Below, one piece after another: positions 9,662 to 18,300 of a stretch of 64,000 nucleotides of DNA. The DNA is from Bacteroides sedimenti. Lineage in GTDB: Bacteria; Bacteroidota; Bacteroidia; Bacteroidales; Bacteroidaceae. The translations under genes and the position numbers were made by a program. Every line of letters begins with the position of its first letter. Position 1 is the stretch's first letter. The notes under the pieces were generated by a model. It was not told the origin of the DNA. It ran no database searches and was given only the letters and a program-made list of their open reading frames with translations. The DNA lies in NCBI RefSeq assembly GCF_040365225.1, contig NZ_AP028055.1:3348001-3412000 (forward strand), given 5' to 3'.

Positions 9662-9699
9662 GTCCGGGAGGTTGAATGCTTCTCGGACTCTCTTTTTTG
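9662..9699 (+). terminator. Terminator after the beta-galactosidase gene
   Basis: GTCCGGGAGG (9662-9671) pairs with CTTCTCGGAC (9679-9688) over ten positions with two wobbles, loop TTGAATG, followed by TCTCTTTTTT. Confidence 0.9.
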
Positions 9700-9894
9700 T
9701 TTTGATGATAAATGTTTCGATTTTTCAGATATTTGTTATCTGGTTGCTAACTAGTGTTTTATCATGAATTATTCTGATTTCATTTTTTAAATTTTAGTCT
9801 CTGGTAAATTATTGATAAGACCTGACACATCTCATGCTAAAGTCTGCAGAAGTTTTTTTCAGGAATTAGCTACTTTGAGATAAAATTAAAAGTG

Positions 9895-9902
9895 TACCTT
9901 TG
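9895..9902 (+). promoter_or_regulatory. Putative promoter of the PepSY-type gene
   Basis: TACCTTTG matches the -7 consensus. The nearest TTTG (9874-9877) is only 17 bases upstream, shorter than the usual 19-21, so the -33 assignment is tentative. Confidence 0.5.
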
Positions 9903-9933
9903 ACTAGAAGATAATTGTAAATTAAAAAAAATT

Positions 9934-10458
9934 ATGAGGCAAAGAGAAAAAAGAAAGCCTTTCAGTTATTATATTCGTGTTCTGCATCGTGATATCGGAT
10001 TTTTCCTCATTGGGTTGACTGCAATCTACTGCATTAGCGGAGTAATACTGATTTATCGGGATACCAATTTCTTGAAAGACGAGAAAGTGGTTGAAAAACA
10101 GCTAAAACCCGATTTGAAAGGATCTGAACTTTCAGACGCATTGAGTCTCCGGAAATTTAAGGTGACCAGAAATGATGGAGAAACAATCTTCTTTAATGAA
10201 GGGACTTATAATACAACTACTGGTGTTGCCAGATATAGTTTGCAGGAACCTCCTGTATGGCTAAAGTCATTTAACAAGTTACATATGACATCAAGCAAAG
10301 GTCCAGCTGCTGCATTTGCAACAATTTTTGGGGTTTTACTATTGTTTATGGCCATCTCTTCATTCTGGATGTTTAAACCGAATACAAAACATTTTCGCCG
10401 TGGTATTTACCTGGCAGTTGCCGGGTTGGTGTTTGCAATCGTTTTGCTGTTGCTTTAA
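9934..10458 (+). CDS. PepSY-associated transmembrane helix family protein
   Basis: A 174-residue inner-membrane protein. A basic N-terminus is followed by helix 1 at about 22-42 (GFFLIGLTAIYCISGVILIY), an extracytoplasmic segment of about 80 residues, then two helices (about 125-143 and 154-173). The H-R-D-I-G-F-F start of helix 1 and the LHMTSSKGPAAAF approach to helix 2 resemble PepSY-associated membrane proteins, some of which are linked to iron-siderophore reduction or uptake in this phylum. No TonB receptor or iron gene lies beside it, so a metal role is only an inference. It has its own -7-like element and converges with the NigD-like gene 29 bp away. Confidence 0.75.
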   Translation: MRQREKRKPFSYYIRVLHRDIGFFLIGLTAIYCISGVILIYRDTNFLKDEKVVEKQLKPDLKGSELSDALSLRKFKVTRNDGETIFFNEGTYNTTTGVARYSLQEPPVWLKSFNKLHMTSSKGPAAAFATIFGVLLLFMAISSFWMFKPNTKHFRRGIYLAVAGLVFAIVLLLL

Positions 10459-10487
10459 TCTGCAAAGATGAGTAAAAAAGGCTTAAC

Positions 10488-11156
10488 TTACCTACCCGGA
10501 TAGCTGAATAGGTAATCTTTAATTCCTTCGGTATAGGTGTTTACCGAATAGCGAACAGAGAACCCATTGGGAAATCTACTTATATATTTTTCAAGAGGAG
10601 TAGAGAAATATCCTATTCTTGTATAGGCTTCAACATCTCCTTTATTGTCGTGGTAGAGTATGAGATGAACCTGTGGCTTGCCTCCCTGATAATATATGCC
10701 CTCCTCAATAAAGTTAAATGAGTGTGTGGCACTCTGAAGTTTAATCTGTAAAGTGAGGTTTATGTAGCGTCCGCTCAACCAAATACTTTGAATGCCTACC
10801 GGGTCGGTTTTCATTTGTGTCCCCGAAGCTAGTTTGCCAGGGGTGGGAGACACAACCTTAGATAGTGACCAGATGTCTGCTTTTGCGTAACTACCAGAAA
10901 TAGTCGAGGTGGAAGGTTCGTAATAACAAATTACACGCGTACTAATATCAGCTTCAAGTTTACTTTTAGTACGATCAGTCTCTATTTGGTATACAGAATC
11001 CTTGTCTGTAGTTAGAGATATAATATTGCCTTTACTGTCGGTTTGAACATTGACAAACTCCAGTTTTACTGAAGGGAACACATACTTGTTCTCCTCTCCC
11101 GAACACGAAAGTAGGGAGAGAAGAATCAGAAATAAGTATGCATTTCTCAGTTTCAT
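10488..11156 (-). CDS. NigD-like lipoprotein
   Basis: A 222-residue lipoprotein: MKLRNAYLFLILLSLLSCSGEEN has a lipobox with the acylated Cys at position 18. The rest is all-beta in character, an N-terminal barrel-like part (EFVNVQTDSKGNIISLTTDKDS...) and a C-terminal part with SIWLSGRYINLTLQIKL and VHLILYHDNKGDVEAYTR, the pattern I associate with the Bacteroidetes NigD-like family, whose function is unknown. Its ATG overlaps the TGA of the upstream acyltransferase gene (ATGA at 11153-11156), so the two are translationally coupled and it is the last gene of the PASTA-rluD-ddl operon. The family assignment is moderate; lipoprotein status is firm. Confidence 0.68.
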   Translation of the reverse strand: MKLRNAYLFLILLSLLSCSGEENKYVFPSVKLEFVNVQTDSKGNIISLTTDKDSVYQIETDRTKSKLEADISTRVICYYEPSTSTISGSYAKADIWSLSKVVSPTPGKLASGTQMKTDPVGIQSIWLSGRYINLTLQIKLQSATHSFNFIEEGIYYQGGKPQVHLILYHDNKGDVEAYTRIGYFSTPLEKYISRFPNGFSVRYSVNTYTEGIKDYLFSYPGR

Positions 11157-12304
11157 GCCTGAGCTGCTAAATAGTTTATCAATGGATTGGCATACATTGC
11201 CAAAAGTTTCTCTGTGAGGAATGGTACATCTTTGTCGGGCAGATCGATTTTTTCTATCTGATTGGTAATGTACTCTTCAAAGCGGGTTTTATCTTCCGCA
11301 GTATAATGCTGTGCATACCGTCCGTCACCCGCAAGTAAATCGCAGGCTACGTAGTTTCCGGGATAGATTCTGTAATTACGGTGTATCTCTTTGTCGATGG
11401 CTGTCGAAACCTGTGCAAATAATTCTGTCTTAGGTTGGTTGCGCTCAAGCGTCAAAAGAGTTTCGTTTAGACAATTACCTACCTGAAAGTGTACCTGTCC
11501 CTTGAATCCAAAAAGACCTGTTTCCATATTTTTCAGGTCGTCCTGAGTGGTTTTCTTGTACCCTTCAATATCACGTTTAAGCTGAAACTCCTTTGCCTTT
11601 AGAAAATCGCAAGGGTCGTACTCGTAAGAAATGGAGAGAGGAGCTATATTCAGAGGTAACAGACGCTCTATGATATCTCCTTCGCCACCCATTGCTAGCA
11701 TCTTAAGTACGCTTTCCTGTGTGCGGTCGTTAGAATCCTTGGCACGTCCTTCACGCTGTGCTATCCAGATAGACTGATGCTTCTGGTTGATAGCAAAGTG
11801 CATGTAGCGTGACATGCGAGCTGAAGATTCGAGCATCTGGCGCATGGTAAGGCCACGCTGTACAATGAACGATTTGTTTACACGCACCAGTTTTTTTATC
11901 CAAGGATAAATAAGCAGGTTGTCGCCAATAGCAATTTCTACTGTATCCATTCCCTTGTCCAATAACAATATGGAAAGGAATCCTGAATCAAGTATAATAT
12001 CGCGATGGTTAGAAATATAAGTATACGAGAGCTCACCATTGGTTGGCACAGAGTGTTCTAGTGTCAGTCCTGTGGCATATTTTTTTGCGATTCCCCAAAG
12101 GAACTCATAACAGAAAGCTTTCTGAAAATCTAAAGTAGTTTTACAGCTTCGCATTTTTGCTGCGACGGCTTCAAAAGGAACTCCCGGGAGTGCATATGCA
12201 ATAGCTCCCTGAAAGGCCGGATCAGCTATAAGCTCCTCGAATATCTGAGGTAGTTCTTCGCTGGTATAAGGACGAATTTCGTCAAACTCAGTAGGAATTT
12301 TCAT
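11153..12304 (-). CDS. Glycerolipid-type acyltransferase
   Basis: About 383 residues. The segment YTYISNHRDIILDSGF fits the catalytic histidine/acid block of glycerol-3-phosphate or lysophosphatidate acyltransferases (usually NHxxxxD; here H and the nearer D of HRD or the later D could serve). It probably transfers an acyl chain to a phospholipid or related envelope lipid at the inner membrane. A conventional HX4D spacing is not exact, so substrate and activity are uncertain. The start at 12304 (MKIPTEFDEIRPY) is preferred to an upstream ATG at 12325 that would overlap ddl. It lies 4 bp after ddl and overlaps the NigD-like gene by four bases. Confidence 0.78.
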   Translation of the reverse strand: MKIPTEFDEIRPYTSEELPQIFEELIADPAFQGAIAYALPGVPFEAVAAKMRSCKTTLDFQKAFCYEFLWGIAKKYATGLTLEHSVPTNGELSYTYISNHRDIILDSGFLSILLLDKGMDTVEIAIGDNLLIYPWIKKLVRVNKSFIVQRGLTMRQMLESSARMSRYMHFAINQKHQSIWIAQREGRAKDSNDRTQESVLKMLAMGGEGDIIERLLPLNIAPLSISYEYDPCDFLKAKEFQLKRDIEGYKKTTQDDLKNMETGLFGFKGQVHFQVGNCLNETLLTLERNQPKTELFAQVSTAIDKEIHRNYRIYPGNYVACDLLAGDGRYAQHYTAEDKTRFEEYITNQIEKIDLPDKDVPFLTEKLLAMYANPLINYLAAQA

Positions 12305-12308
12305 AATA

Positions 12309-13283
12309 TTAAAACTTATTCTCAATAATATCTGTCATCACATCTTTGATATCGAGTCCGGCAGCACGAACTTGCTGCGGGATGAAGCTGGTAGCCGTCA
12401 TTCCCGGAGTAGTATTAATCTCTAACAGATTAATTTTATCGCCTTCGGTGATAATATAATCGATACGGATAATGCCGTTGCAGCCCAGAATATCATAGAT
12501 AGCCGAGGTAAGAGTTTGTACTCGTTTGGTGAGTTCTTCGGAGATGCGGGCAGGGGTAATTTCGTCTACCTGTCCGTTGTATTTGGCATCATAATCAAAG
12601 AACTCATTTTCAGTAACAACTTCTGTTATAGGGAACACGGTTGACTTACTTTTTGTTTTATAGCAACCGCAAGTAATTTCAGTACCTTGCATAAAGGCCT
12701 CTATAATTACTTCTTTAGCTTCTGCAAAAGCCTTTGCAATGGCTGGCTGAATTTGTTCGGCAGATTTTACCTTGGTTACGCCAAAGCTTGAACCTCCCAG
12801 ATTGGGTTTGATAAAACAAGGTAAACCAATTCTTTCGATCACCTCTTCATTACTGATAGCCTGTCCTTGACGCAGCATAACTGATTCAGATACCTTCACT
12901 CCAAAACCTTTGAGGTAGTGGTTGCAGGAAAATTTGTTGAAAGTCAGTGCCGATGTTAGAACATCACAACTGGAATATGGTATTTGAAGCAGGTCAAGAT
13001 AACCTTGCAACTTACCATCTTCACCCGGAGTACCATGTATTGTGATGTAGGCAAAATCAAACTTTATCTTTTCGTCGTTCAGCTGGAAGCTAAAGTCATT
13101 TCGGTCTAAAGGAGTCTTGTTGCCGTCAGGCAATTGAACTTCCCAACGGAGACCCTGCATTTCAACAATATACAGGTTGTACTTCTCTTTGTCTATAAAG
13201 GAATAAATTCCCTGGGCGCTGCGAAGGGATACGGGGAGTTCGGACGAATCTCCACCGGCAACTATTGCAATAGTACGTTTCAT
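12309..13283 (-). CDS. ddl: D-alanine--D-alanine ligase
   Basis: About 324 residues. ATP-grasp enzyme joining two D-Ala for the peptidoglycan pentapeptide. Visible: N-terminal MKRTIAIVAGGDSSELPVS, substrate strand ITIHGTPGEDGKLQGYLDLL (a Ddl hallmark), ATP-binding FIKPNLGGSSFGVTKV, and the metal-binding terminal block LLEINTTPGMTATSFIPQQ. The ATG at 13283 overlaps the rluD stop (ATGA), giving translational coupling. An upstream in-frame start at 13316 would overlap rluD further and is not needed. Its place between rluD and an acyltransferase is an envelope-and-translation operon. Confidence 0.95.
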   Translation of the reverse strand: MKRTIAIVAGGDSSELPVSLRSAQGIYSFIDKEKYNLYIVEMQGLRWEVQLPDGNKTPLDRNDFSFQLNDEKIKFDFAYITIHGTPGEDGKLQGYLDLLQIPYSSCDVLTSALTFNKFSCNHYLKGFGVKVSESVMLRQGQAISNEEVIERIGLPCFIKPNLGGSSFGVTKVKSAEQIQPAIAKAFAEAKEVIIEAFMQGTEITCGCYKTKSKSTVFPITEVVTENEFFDYDAKYNGQVDEITPARISEELTKRVQTLTSAIYDILGCNGIIRIDYIITEGDKINLLEINTTPGMTATSFIPQQVRAAGLDIKDVMTDIIENKF

Positions 13284-14371
13284 TCTATTTCTCGATTTGA
13301 TATATAGCCTCTCCATTTGTCAATAAGCTGGACCATGTCCTTTGGCAGTTCGGAAGTGAAGAACATCTCCTTACCTGTACGTGGATGTACAAAGCCCAGT
13401 GTCATGGCATGTAATGCCTGACGTGGACAAATATCGAAACAGTTGTTTACAAATTGTTTGTATTTACTAAAGTGTGTTCCTTTTAAAATTTCGTGTCCTC
13501 CATATCGAGCATCGTTAAACAGCACGTGGCCGATATGTTTCATATGTACACGAATCTGGTGTGTTCTTCCCGTTTCAAGTACACATTCCACCAGAGTAAC
13601 ATAACCAATTCTTTCCAGAACGCGGTAGTGGGTCACAGCATGCTTGCCGATTGTGGGGTCGGTAAAGAAGGCCATCTGCATCCGGTCTTTCGGGTTTCGT
13701 GCAATATTGCCCTCAATTGTGCCTTCATCATTCTCTATAGTGCCCCATACCAGAGCATTGTACTTACGTTTAGTGGTTTTGTTGAAGAACTGTGCTCCAA
13801 GGTGGGTCTTGGCGTCGGGTGTTTTGGCAATCACCAGCAAGCCGGAAGTATCCTTGTCGATACGGTGTACTAGCCCTACCTGTGGGTCGTTCGCGTCGTA
13901 AGCAGGATTGTCTTTTAAGTGCCATGCAATGGCATTGACCAGTGTTCCTGTATAATTCCCATGCCCTGGATGAACTACGAGTCCGGCAGGTTTGTTTACT
14001 ACCATCAGGTCATCATCTTCATAAACTATATCCAGTGGAATATCTTCAGGGATGATATCATTCTCATAGCGAGGGCGGTCCATCATTACAGTGATCACGT
14101 CGAATGGCTTAACACGGTAATTGCTCTTTACCGGTTTTCCGTTGGCCATTACACAACCGGCTTCTGCGGCTTGTTGGATGCGGTTGCGTGAAGCATTTAC
14201 AATGCGTTCGAACAGGTATTTGTCTACTCGTGTAAGGGCTTGTCCTTTATCAACTATGACACGAAAATGTTCATAGAGTTGTCCGGGGCCGTTATCGACC
14301 TCTTCTTCCTCAAAATCAACAATTTCGTCAATATCTTCTATATCTACTATTTCTTCGGGTAATTCTTTCAT
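13280..14371 (-). CDS. rluD: RluA/RluD family 23S rRNA pseudouridine synthase
   Basis: 363 residues. Converts specific uridines in 23S rRNA to pseudouridine. An acidic N-terminal tail (EEIVDIEDIDEIVDFEEEEVD) precedes an S4 RNA-binding domain (about 45-100, RVDKYLFERIVNASRNRIQ) and the catalytic domain with HRIDKDTSGLLV, where the Asp of the HRxD motif is the nucleophile, followed by GRTHQIRVH. The symbol is by similarity; RluC or RluA cannot be excluded. It is the second gene of the operon, 11 bp after the PASTA gene, and overlaps ddl by four bases. The acidic leader is longer than in E. coli RluD. Confidence 0.88.
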   Translation of the reverse strand: MKELPEEIVDIEDIDEIVDFEEEEVDNGPGQLYEHFRVIVDKGQALTRVDKYLFERIVNASRNRIQQAAEAGCVMANGKPVKSNYRVKPFDVITVMMDRPRYENDIIPEDIPLDIVYEDDDLMVVNKPAGLVVHPGHGNYTGTLVNAIAWHLKDNPAYDANDPQVGLVHRIDKDTSGLLVIAKTPDAKTHLGAQFFNKTTKRKYNALVWGTIENDEGTIEGNIARNPKDRMQMAFFTDPTIGKHAVTHYRVLERIGYVTLVECVLETGRTHQIRVHMKHIGHVLFNDARYGGHEILKGTHFSKYKQFVNNCFDICPRQALHAMTLGFVHPRTGKEMFFTSELPKDMVQLIDKWRGYISNREIE

Positions 14372-14382
14372 GGAGTTATTCG

Positions 14383-15039
14383 TTAAAACCAGGACTCTTC
14401 CGCGGCGGGTTGATCTTCGGTTTTGTTCGATGTTCCCTCTTCGCCATTTTCGTTCATCAGAAGAGAGTCTTCCTGTATCACCTCTTTTTGGCCGTTACCC
14501 ACCATAAGTGTGAGTGTAGCTCCGGTAGGAACTCGTTCACCAATCATCAACTGACGACCTTTATATTTAACACCATAAACCCAGTCGAGTTCACCTGTAA
14601 CCAGTTCGTTGGGAGCAAGAACAAATCCTGCTGATATCAGCTTGGCAGTAGCTTGACGCACCGAACTGTTATCGGCTACATCGGGAATTGTTTGCATAGG
14701 CATTGTTAAAGAGTTAATAGTTAGATAGATAACTCTTCCTTTTTTTACCTGCTGGCCGTCGGATGGATTCTGTTCCAGGATACAACCAGAGGCTTTGTCT
14801 TTGTCATAGCTGGAGTCCACCACTATGCAGTCGAGTCCACGGTTGCGAAGCATCATGTGTGCTTCCTCCTCATTCATTCCGCGAAGGTTGGGAACAGTTA
14901 CTGATTTGCCATGTTGGGTGTAGATATCGATGCACTTCAGAACACCAAATATTAGTAAACCCGCCAGAACAATCATTGCTATCACATTCCACCAGAAGTA
15001 TTTATTCTCTTTGAAGGAAAAGAATTCTTTTATTGTCAT
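14383..15039 (-). CDS. Membrane-anchored PASTA domain protein
   Basis: 218 residues. A short cytoplasmic N-terminus (MTIKEFFSFKENKYFWWN) leads into one membrane helix (about 18-38, VIAMIVLAGLLIFGVLKCI), then PASTA repeats: VTVPNLRGMNEEEAHMMLRN..., IPDVADNSSVRQATAKLISAG..., and a third shortened one ending VPTGATLTLMVGNG. PASTA domains bind peptidoglycan fragments or beta-lactam-like ligands in serine kinases and PBPs; here no kinase or transpeptidase is attached. The C-terminus is acidic and probably disordered. It is the first gene of the rluD-ddl operon, which suggests a cell-wall role. Confidence 0.88.
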   Translation of the reverse strand: MTIKEFFSFKENKYFWWNVIAMIVLAGLLIFGVLKCIDIYTQHGKSVTVPNLRGMNEEEAHMMLRNRGLDCIVVDSSYDKDKASGCILEQNPSDGQQVKKGRVIYLTINSLTMPMQTIPDVADNSSVRQATAKLISAGFVLAPNELVTGELDWVYGVKYKGRQLMIGERVPTGATLTLMVGNGQKEVIQEDSLLMNENGEEGTSNKTEDQPAAEESWF

Positions 15040-15096
15040 ATGCAGTTTTTTCTATTCTCTTTAAATTGCGGTTCAAAGATAATATAAAAAACAAAA

Positions 15097-15130
15097 GAAG
15101 TAAAGGTTCTTATTGCAAAACCTTTACTTC
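15097..15130 (-). terminator. Terminator of rpmH
   Basis: GAAGTAAAGGTT and AACCTTTACTTC form a perfect 12-bp stem around a 10-base loop. On the minus strand a T-rich tract (TTTTGTTTTTTAT) follows. Confidence 0.88.
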
Positions 15131-15158
15131 CTTGTATAATCTCGTATTTTAACCGATA

Positions 15159-15314
15159 TTATCTTCCGTTGTATTCGTCAGAAACAGTTAGTTTCTTTCT
15201 TCCTTTAGCGCGACGTGAAGCTAAAACTCTACGGCCGTTAGCAGAAGCCATTCTCTCACGGAAACCATGCTTGTTCTTTCTCTTTCTGTTAGAGGGTTGA
15301 AATGTTCTTTTCAT
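15159..15314 (-). CDS. rpmH: 50S ribosomal protein L34
   Basis: A 51-codon gene. The product begins MKRTFQPSNRKRKNKHGFRE and continues RMASANGRRVLASRRAKGR, the highly conserved basic L34 sequence, with a short tail KKLTVSDEYNGR. It is part of the large ribosomal subunit. It has its own promoter (15360-15391) and terminator (15097-15130), so it is a single-gene unit, not next to rnpA/yidC as in many other phyla. Confidence 0.97.
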   Translation of the reverse strand: MKRTFQPSNRKRKNKHGFRERMASANGRRVLASRRAKGRKKLTVSDEYNGR

Positions 15315-15359
15315 TGCTTATATGTTTTATTGTTATTATTCTAATTCAGAATCGGGATG

Positions 15360-15391
15360 CAAAAATAGGGACTTTTTTTTAATTAACCAAG
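15360..15391 (-). promoter_or_regulatory. Promoter of rpmH
   Basis: Reading the minus strand, CTTG (15391-15388) lies 20 bases before TATTTTTG (15367-15360). This is the Bacteroidetes pattern TTTG-N19-21-TAnnTTTG with one mismatch in the -33 box. Confidence 0.75.
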
Positions 15392-15417
15392 ATATAAGTC
15401 TTTTTTAGTCAAAACAT

Positions 15418-15449
15418 TTTGTGTTTTTTATCTATTTAGATTACTTTTG
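15418..15449 (+). promoter_or_regulatory. Promoter of efp
   Basis: TTTG (15418-15421), 20 bases, then TACTTTTG (15442-15449): an exact match to the Bacteroidetes housekeeping promoter. Confidence 0.85.
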
Positions 15450-15511
15450 CACTCGAAACAGATGAAATGAGAAAAATAGAAAGATAAATAAATAGCTAAT
15501 TAAAAAAAAGT

Positions 15512-16078
15512 ATGATCAATTCACAAGACATCAAGAACGGAACTTGCATCCGTTTAGACGGAAAGCTCTATTTCTGTATCGAATTTCTACATGTAAAACC
15601 AGGAAAGGGAAACACAATCATGCGTACTAAGTTGAAAGACGTAGTTTCAGGCCGTGTTCTTGAGCGCCGTTTCAATATCGGTGAAAAGCTGGAAGATGTA
15701 CGTGTTGAACGTCGTCCTTTCCAATTCTTATATAAGGAAGGCAATGACTATATATTTATGAACCAAGAAACTTATGATCAGGCTCCTATCGCTCATGACT
15801 TGATCACAGGTGTTGACTTCATGAAAGAAGGTATGATTGTAGAAGTGGTTTCTGACGCTTCAACTGAAACAGTCCTTTTTGCTGAGGTGCCTGTTAAGGT
15901 TCAACTTTTAGTTACTTATACTGAGCCTGGACTTAAGGGAGATACTGCAACAAATGCTAGCAAACCTGCAACAGTAGAAACTGGAGCAACTGTACGCGTT
16001 CCTTTGTTTATTAACGAAGGCGAGATTATTGAAATCGACACTCGCGATGGTTCTTACCAAGGTCGTGTGAAAGCATAA
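15512..16078 (+). CDS. efp: Elongation factor P
   Basis: 188 residues. Binds the ribosome beside the P-site tRNA and relieves stalling at polyproline stretches. Three beta domains are expected; domain I carries the loop HVKPGKGNTI with K32 at the tip, the position modified in other bacteria. The next block, MRTKLKDVVSGRVLERRFNIGEKLEDV, and the C-terminal signature VPLFINEGEIIEIDTRDGSYQGRV are typical. No epmA/epmB-type modification gene is seen in this window. Flanked by its own promoter and terminator. Confidence 0.97.
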   Translation: MINSQDIKNGTCIRLDGKLYFCIEFLHVKPGKGNTIMRTKLKDVVSGRVLERRFNIGEKLEDVRVERRPFQFLYKEGNDYIFMNQETYDQAPIAHDLITGVDFMKEGMIVEVVSDASTETVLFAEVPVKVQLLVTYTEPGLKGDTATNASKPATVETGATVRVPLFINEGEIIEIDTRDGSYQGRVKA

Positions 16079-16107
16079 TCTTTTTAAAACACATATAATA
16101 ATCAGAG

Positions 16108-16130
16108 TCCCCTCTTTTTGAGGGGATTTT
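16108..16130 (+). terminator. Terminator of efp
   Basis: TCCCCTC (16108-16114) pairs with GAGGGGA (16120-16126), five-base loop of T, followed by TTTT. Confidence 0.85.
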
Positions 16131-16149
16131 GCTATATACCAGTCTTACT

Positions 16150-17139
16150 ATGTTCTACTCCGTTATAATTCCTGTATATAATCGTCCGGATGAGGTGAAC
16201 GAACTACTTCTAAGCCTAACCCGACAGAGTTTTACCAATTTTGAAGTTCTGGTAGTTGAAGATGGCTCTTCAGTACCTTGCGAAGATGTGGTAAAGAAGT
16301 ACAGTGGTGTGCTAGATGTGAAATATTTCTTTAAACAGAATTCTGGTCCCGGACAAACCCGTAATTACGGAGTTGAGCGGAGCAAAGGAGATTACCTTAT
16401 TATCCTTGATTCGGACTGCATTATACCTGAAGGCTATTTTGAAGCTGTAGAGGCAGAACTTAACAGCGAACATGCCGATGCTTTTGGTGGTCCCGACCGA
16501 GCGGATGATTCTTTCACTGATATGCAGAAGGCAATAAATTATGCCATGACTTCTTTCTTTACCACCGGTGGAATCAGAGGAGGAAAGAAGAAGCTGGATA
16601 AATTCTATCCACGGAGTTTTAATATGGGAGTGAAACGTGATGTTTATTTGGCACTAGGAGGCTTTTCTAAAATGCGTTTTGGCGAAGATATCGACTTTAG
16701 TATCCGGATTTTTAAGAATAACTATGAATGCCGGCTCTTCCCAGATGCATGGGTGTACCATAAACGGAGAACCGATTTGCGAAAGTTCTTCAAACAGGTG
16801 CACAATTCGGGCATTGCCCGCATCAACCTCTATAAAAAATATCCGGAATCTCTGAAGTTGGTTCATTTGCTTCCGGCAGCATTTACTTCCGGTTTGATAG
16901 TCCTGCTGCTTTTATCTTGTATTACACTCTGGGCATTGCTTCCCATTTTGTTCTATGCATTGATTATCCTTCTTGATTCAGCCTTGCAAACTAAAAGTCT
17001 GAAAATCGGGATAATCGCAATCGCGGCCTCGTTTATTCAGCTAACCGGCTACGGATCTGGTTTCATTCAAGCATGGTGGAAAAGGGTGTTCCTGAAAAAG
17101 GATGAATTTTCTGCCTTTGAGAAGAACTTCTATAAATAA
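16150..17139 (+). CDS. Family 2 glycosyltransferase with membrane tail
   Basis: About 329 residues. The GT-A start FYSVIIPVYNRPDEVNELL, the ILDSDC metal-binding triplet and the later GEDIDFSIR acceptor-site motif mark an inverting family 2 glycosyltransferase. The C-terminal part contains two hydrophobic helices (around FTSGLIVLLLLSCITLWALL and IGIIAIAASFIQLTGYGSGF), anchoring it to the inner membrane. The sugar and acceptor are unknown; lone enzymes like this often decorate surface glycans. An in-frame upstream start at 16129 falls inside the efp terminator and is rejected. Confidence 0.88.
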   Translation: MFYSVIIPVYNRPDEVNELLLSLTRQSFTNFEVLVVEDGSSVPCEDVVKKYSGVLDVKYFFKQNSGPGQTRNYGVERSKGDYLIILDSDCIIPEGYFEAVEAELNSEHADAFGGPDRADDSFTDMQKAINYAMTSFFTTGGIRGGKKKLDKFYPRSFNMGVKRDVYLALGGFSKMRFGEDIDFSIRIFKNNYECRLFPDAWVYHKRRTDLRKFFKQVHNSGIARINLYKKYPESLKLVHLLPAAFTSGLIVLLLLSCITLWALLPILFYALIILLDSALQTKSLKIGIIAIAASFIQLTGYGSGFIQAWWKRVFLKKDEFSAFEKNFYK

Positions 17140-17165
17140 ATACTATATTTGGATTATTAATCCAG

Positions 17166-17210
17166 AAGCACGGATTCTGCAAATGACTGTTTGGTGAATC
17201 CGTGCTTTTT
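17166..17210 (+). terminator. Terminator after the glycosyltransferase gene
   Basis: AAGCACGGATTC (17166-17177) is perfectly complementary to GAATCCGTGCTT (17196-17207), followed by a T run. It lies just before radC. Confidence 0.88.
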
Positions 17211-17227
17211 ATTTCTATGAAAAAACT

Positions 17228-17914
17228 ATGAAGAAGTTAACCATCAACCAATGGGCGGAAGAGGATCGCCCGCGAGAGAAGATGCTTGAGAAAGGAATTG
17301 GTGCGCTGACTGATGCGGAGCTGCTGGCAATCCTGATAGGGTCGGGGAACAGGGATGAGACGGCGGTGGCTTTGATGAAACGGGTACTTGCCTCATGCAA
17401 CCATAGCCTGAGTGAACTAGGGAAACGTTCGGTAGAAGAACTGTGTGATTTTAAGGGTATAGGTCCCGCGAAAGCAATCTCCATTGTTGCAGCTTCGGAA
17501 CTGGGGAACCGCAGAAAAGCAGCCGACCTTGTAGAACGTGGTATCGTAACTTGTTCTACTGATGTCTATAATCTCATGTACCCTGTAATGTGCGATCTGG
17601 CCACTGAAGAGTGTTGGGCGCTGTTGCTTAATCAGTCCAACAGATTGATTGACAAGGTGCGTATCAGTTCGGGTGGAATCAGTGAAACTACGGTGGATGT
17701 ACGATGTATCATGCGGGAGGCTTTGCTTAAACGGGCTGTTACCCTGATCCTCTGTCACAATCACCCGTCGGGAAGTATTCGTCCAAGTACGGAAGATGAT
17801 AAACTGACTAGTAGGGTGAGGCAGGCCGGCAGCTACATGAATGTCAACCTAGCCGACCATGTAATCGTGTGTGACGGAAACTATTACAGCTATGCAGATG
17901 AAGGACGCATTTAA
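17228..17914 (+). CDS. radC: RadC-family JAB/MPN domain protein
   Basis: 228 residues. An N-terminal helix-hairpin-helix part (DFKGIGPAKAISIVAASELG) is followed by a JAB/MPN metalloprotease-like domain with CHNHPSGSIRPSTEDD, the H-x-H-P-S-G-x7-D zinc-binding signature of RadC. The family was once linked to DNA repair; its real role is unresolved. Full length and intact motif. The ATG at 17228 gives MKKLTINQWAEEDRPREKML, the common start. It follows a terminator closely, so it must have its own promoter or rely on readthrough. Confidence 0.92.
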   Translation: MKKLTINQWAEEDRPREKMLEKGIGALTDAELLAILIGSGNRDETAVALMKRVLASCNHSLSELGKRSVEELCDFKGIGPAKAISIVAASELGNRRKAADLVERGIVTCSTDVYNLMYPVMCDLATEECWALLLNQSNRLIDKVRISSGGISETTVDVRCIMREALLKRAVTLILCHNHPSGSIRPSTEDDKLTSRVRQAGSYMNVNLADHVIVCDGNYYSYADEGRI

Positions 17915-17949
17915 TTGAAAGATTGATTCATTATATATTTCTTTATATT

Positions 17950-17957
17950 TATCTTTG
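17950..17957 (+). promoter_or_regulatory. Putative promoter of the SufT-like/lpxH-like pair
   Basis: TATCTTTG matches TAnnTTTG 21 bases before the ATG at 17978. No good -33 TTTG is seen at the usual distance. Confidence 0.5.
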
Positions 17958-17977
17958 CAAAAATTAAAAACTGAAAT

Positions 17978-18289
17978 ATGACAACATTTGAAATAGAAGA
18001 AAAGATTGTAGAGGTCTTAAAGACAGTATACGATCCGGAAATCCCGGTCAATATCTACGACCTCGGATTGATTTATAAAATAGATGTGAATGACAGTGGC
18101 GAAACGGTGATTGACATGACCCTGACAGCTCCCAACTGTCCAGCTGTAGACTTTATCGTGGAAGATGTTCGCATGAAGGTTGAATCGGTAGAAGGAGTTA
18201 CCTCAACAACGGTGAACATCGTATTTGAACCAGAATGGGATAAGGATATGATGAGCGAAGAAGCTAAACTGGAGTTAGGTTTCCTATAA
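17978..18289 (+). CDS. MIP18/DUF59 family iron-sulfur assembly factor (SufT-like)
   Basis: 103 residues, a complete DUF59 domain: YDPEIPVNIYDLGLIYKIDV, then LTAPNCPAVDFIVEDV with the single conserved Cys, then FEPEWDKDMMSEEAKLELGFL. Members help mature Fe-S proteins. In several bacteria such genes sit with suf genes; here the partner is the lpxH-like gene 11 bp downstream, probably co-transcribed. The product is cytoplasmic. Confidence 0.9.
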   Translation: MTTFEIEEKIVEVLKTVYDPEIPVNIYDLGLIYKIDVNDSGETVIDMTLTAPNCPAVDFIVEDVRMKVESVEGVTSTTVNIVFEPEWDKDMMSEEAKLELGFL

Positions 18290-18300
18290 ATAACAAGAAG